DNA from: Erysipelotrichaceae bacterium
GTDB lineage: Bacteria; Bacillota_I; Bacilli_A; Erysipelotrichales; Erysipelotrichaceae
Length of the DNA stretch: 6,304 bases
Direction of reading: 5' to 3'
Assembly (NCBI GenBank): GCA_024709285.1
Contig: JANJWY010000129.1
Location: 1 to 6,304 of the forward strand
Position numbers and translations under genes: made by a program. Shown in pieces: positions 6,128 through 6,304 of the stretch; position 1 is the first letter of the stretch, and every line of letters begins with the position of its first letter. The notes beneath the pieces are model-generated. The model saw only the letters and a list, made by a program, of their open reading frames with translations. It was not told the origin of the DNA and searched no databases.

Positions 6128-6304
6128 ATGACGCTAAACCTGAATGTATTTTCGCCTAGACTAATCAAGTTGCTGATCCTGTTGGTCGAACACTCCGATT
6201 ATGTCCCCGTGGCAGCTTTGGCCGAAAAACTTGGAACAAGCAAACGTACATTATTCAGAGAAATTCAGGGATGCAATCGTATGTTGCAACCTTTTGGCAT
6301 GCAA
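6128..6304 (+). CDS. mtlR: N-terminus of a PRD-type transcriptional regulator, probably MtlR (partial)
   Basis: The first 59 codons are open to the window edge. Residues 8-52 form a DNA-binding helix-turn-helix (SPRLIKLLILLVEHSDYVPV, then AALAEKLGTSKRTLFREIQ), which resembles the HTH_11/Mga-type N-terminus of BglG/LicR/MtlR regulators. In that family the full protein is about 600-700 residues, with PRD domains and EIIB/EIIA-like domains that are phosphorylated by the PTS. Location after mtlA supports MtlR, the activator of mannitol genes, but the diagnostic domains lie outside the window and another PRD regulator cannot be excluded. The ribosome binding site is GAGGTGA (6117-6123), with a further AAAGGTGA at 6111-6118. 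It has its own promoter, separated from the PASTA gene by a terminator. Confidence 0.65.
   Translation, partial: MTLNLNVFSPRLIKLLILLVEHSDYVPVAALAEKLGTSKRTLFREIQGCNRMLQPFGMQ

Noticed and set aside
1..6304. tRNA or rRNA genes, CRISPR arrays, insertion sequences, toxin-antitoxin pairs
   Set aside because: I saw no tRNA cloverleaf, regularly spaced repeats, transposase motifs or terminal inverted repeats. The longest non-coding gaps (869-1014, 2359-2451, 6015-6127) are fully accounted for by terminators and promoters.

Overview
The window suggests a low-to-moderate G+C Firmicute (Bacillota). Start codons follow strong AGGAG/AAAGGGG-type ribosome binding sites. Rho-independent terminators have GNRA or A-rich loops and T-tracts, there is a CcpA-type cre box, and the gene families (mannitol PTS with a PRD-type regulator, FtsX-like ABC permease, PASTA protein) are typical of that phylum. 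Erysipelotrichia-like lineages are my best guess, but the sequence alone does not prove it. All supported genes are on the + strand.

Layout: (1) 1-74 is the C-terminal tail of an unrecognised upstream gene. (2) A short gap leads to a NYN-domain putative RNase fused to a LOTUS/OST-HTH RNA-binding domain (125-868), closed by a terminator. (3) A regulated intergenic region holds a sigma-A promoter with a cre box between its -35 and -10 elements, a distal inverted repeat, and a stem-loop at the predicted 5' end of the mRNA. It drives mtlA, the mannitol-specific PTS EIICB (1015-2358), which ends in its own terminator. (4) A separate promoter, with a TATAAT -10, no good -35 and two 11-bp-phased direct repeats, starts a tight three-gene operon (2452-6014): FtsX/MacB-like permease, ABC ATPase, and a single-pass membrane protein with about six degenerate PASTA repeats. 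It ends in a strong terminator. (5) A promoter with an extended -10 precedes the 5' end of an HTH regulator (6128-6304, cut by the window edge) that is probably mtlR, the PRD-type mannitol regulator.

How the genes work together: mtlA and the putative mtlR look like the two ends of a mannitol locus with the ABC-PASTA operon set between them. MtlA imports and phosphorylates mannitol. The EIIA and mannitol-1-phosphate dehydrogenase genes are not in the window and would be expected after mtlR. The ABC-PASTA operon is the least conventional part. PASTA repeats normally sit on Ser/Thr kinases or penicillin-binding proteins and contact peptidoglycan or muropeptides. Here they are on a stand-alone membrane protein translationally coupled to the ATPase of a mechanotransmission-type ABC transporter. 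A cell-wall sensing or FtsEX-like signalling complex is a reasonable hypothesis, not a demonstrated function.
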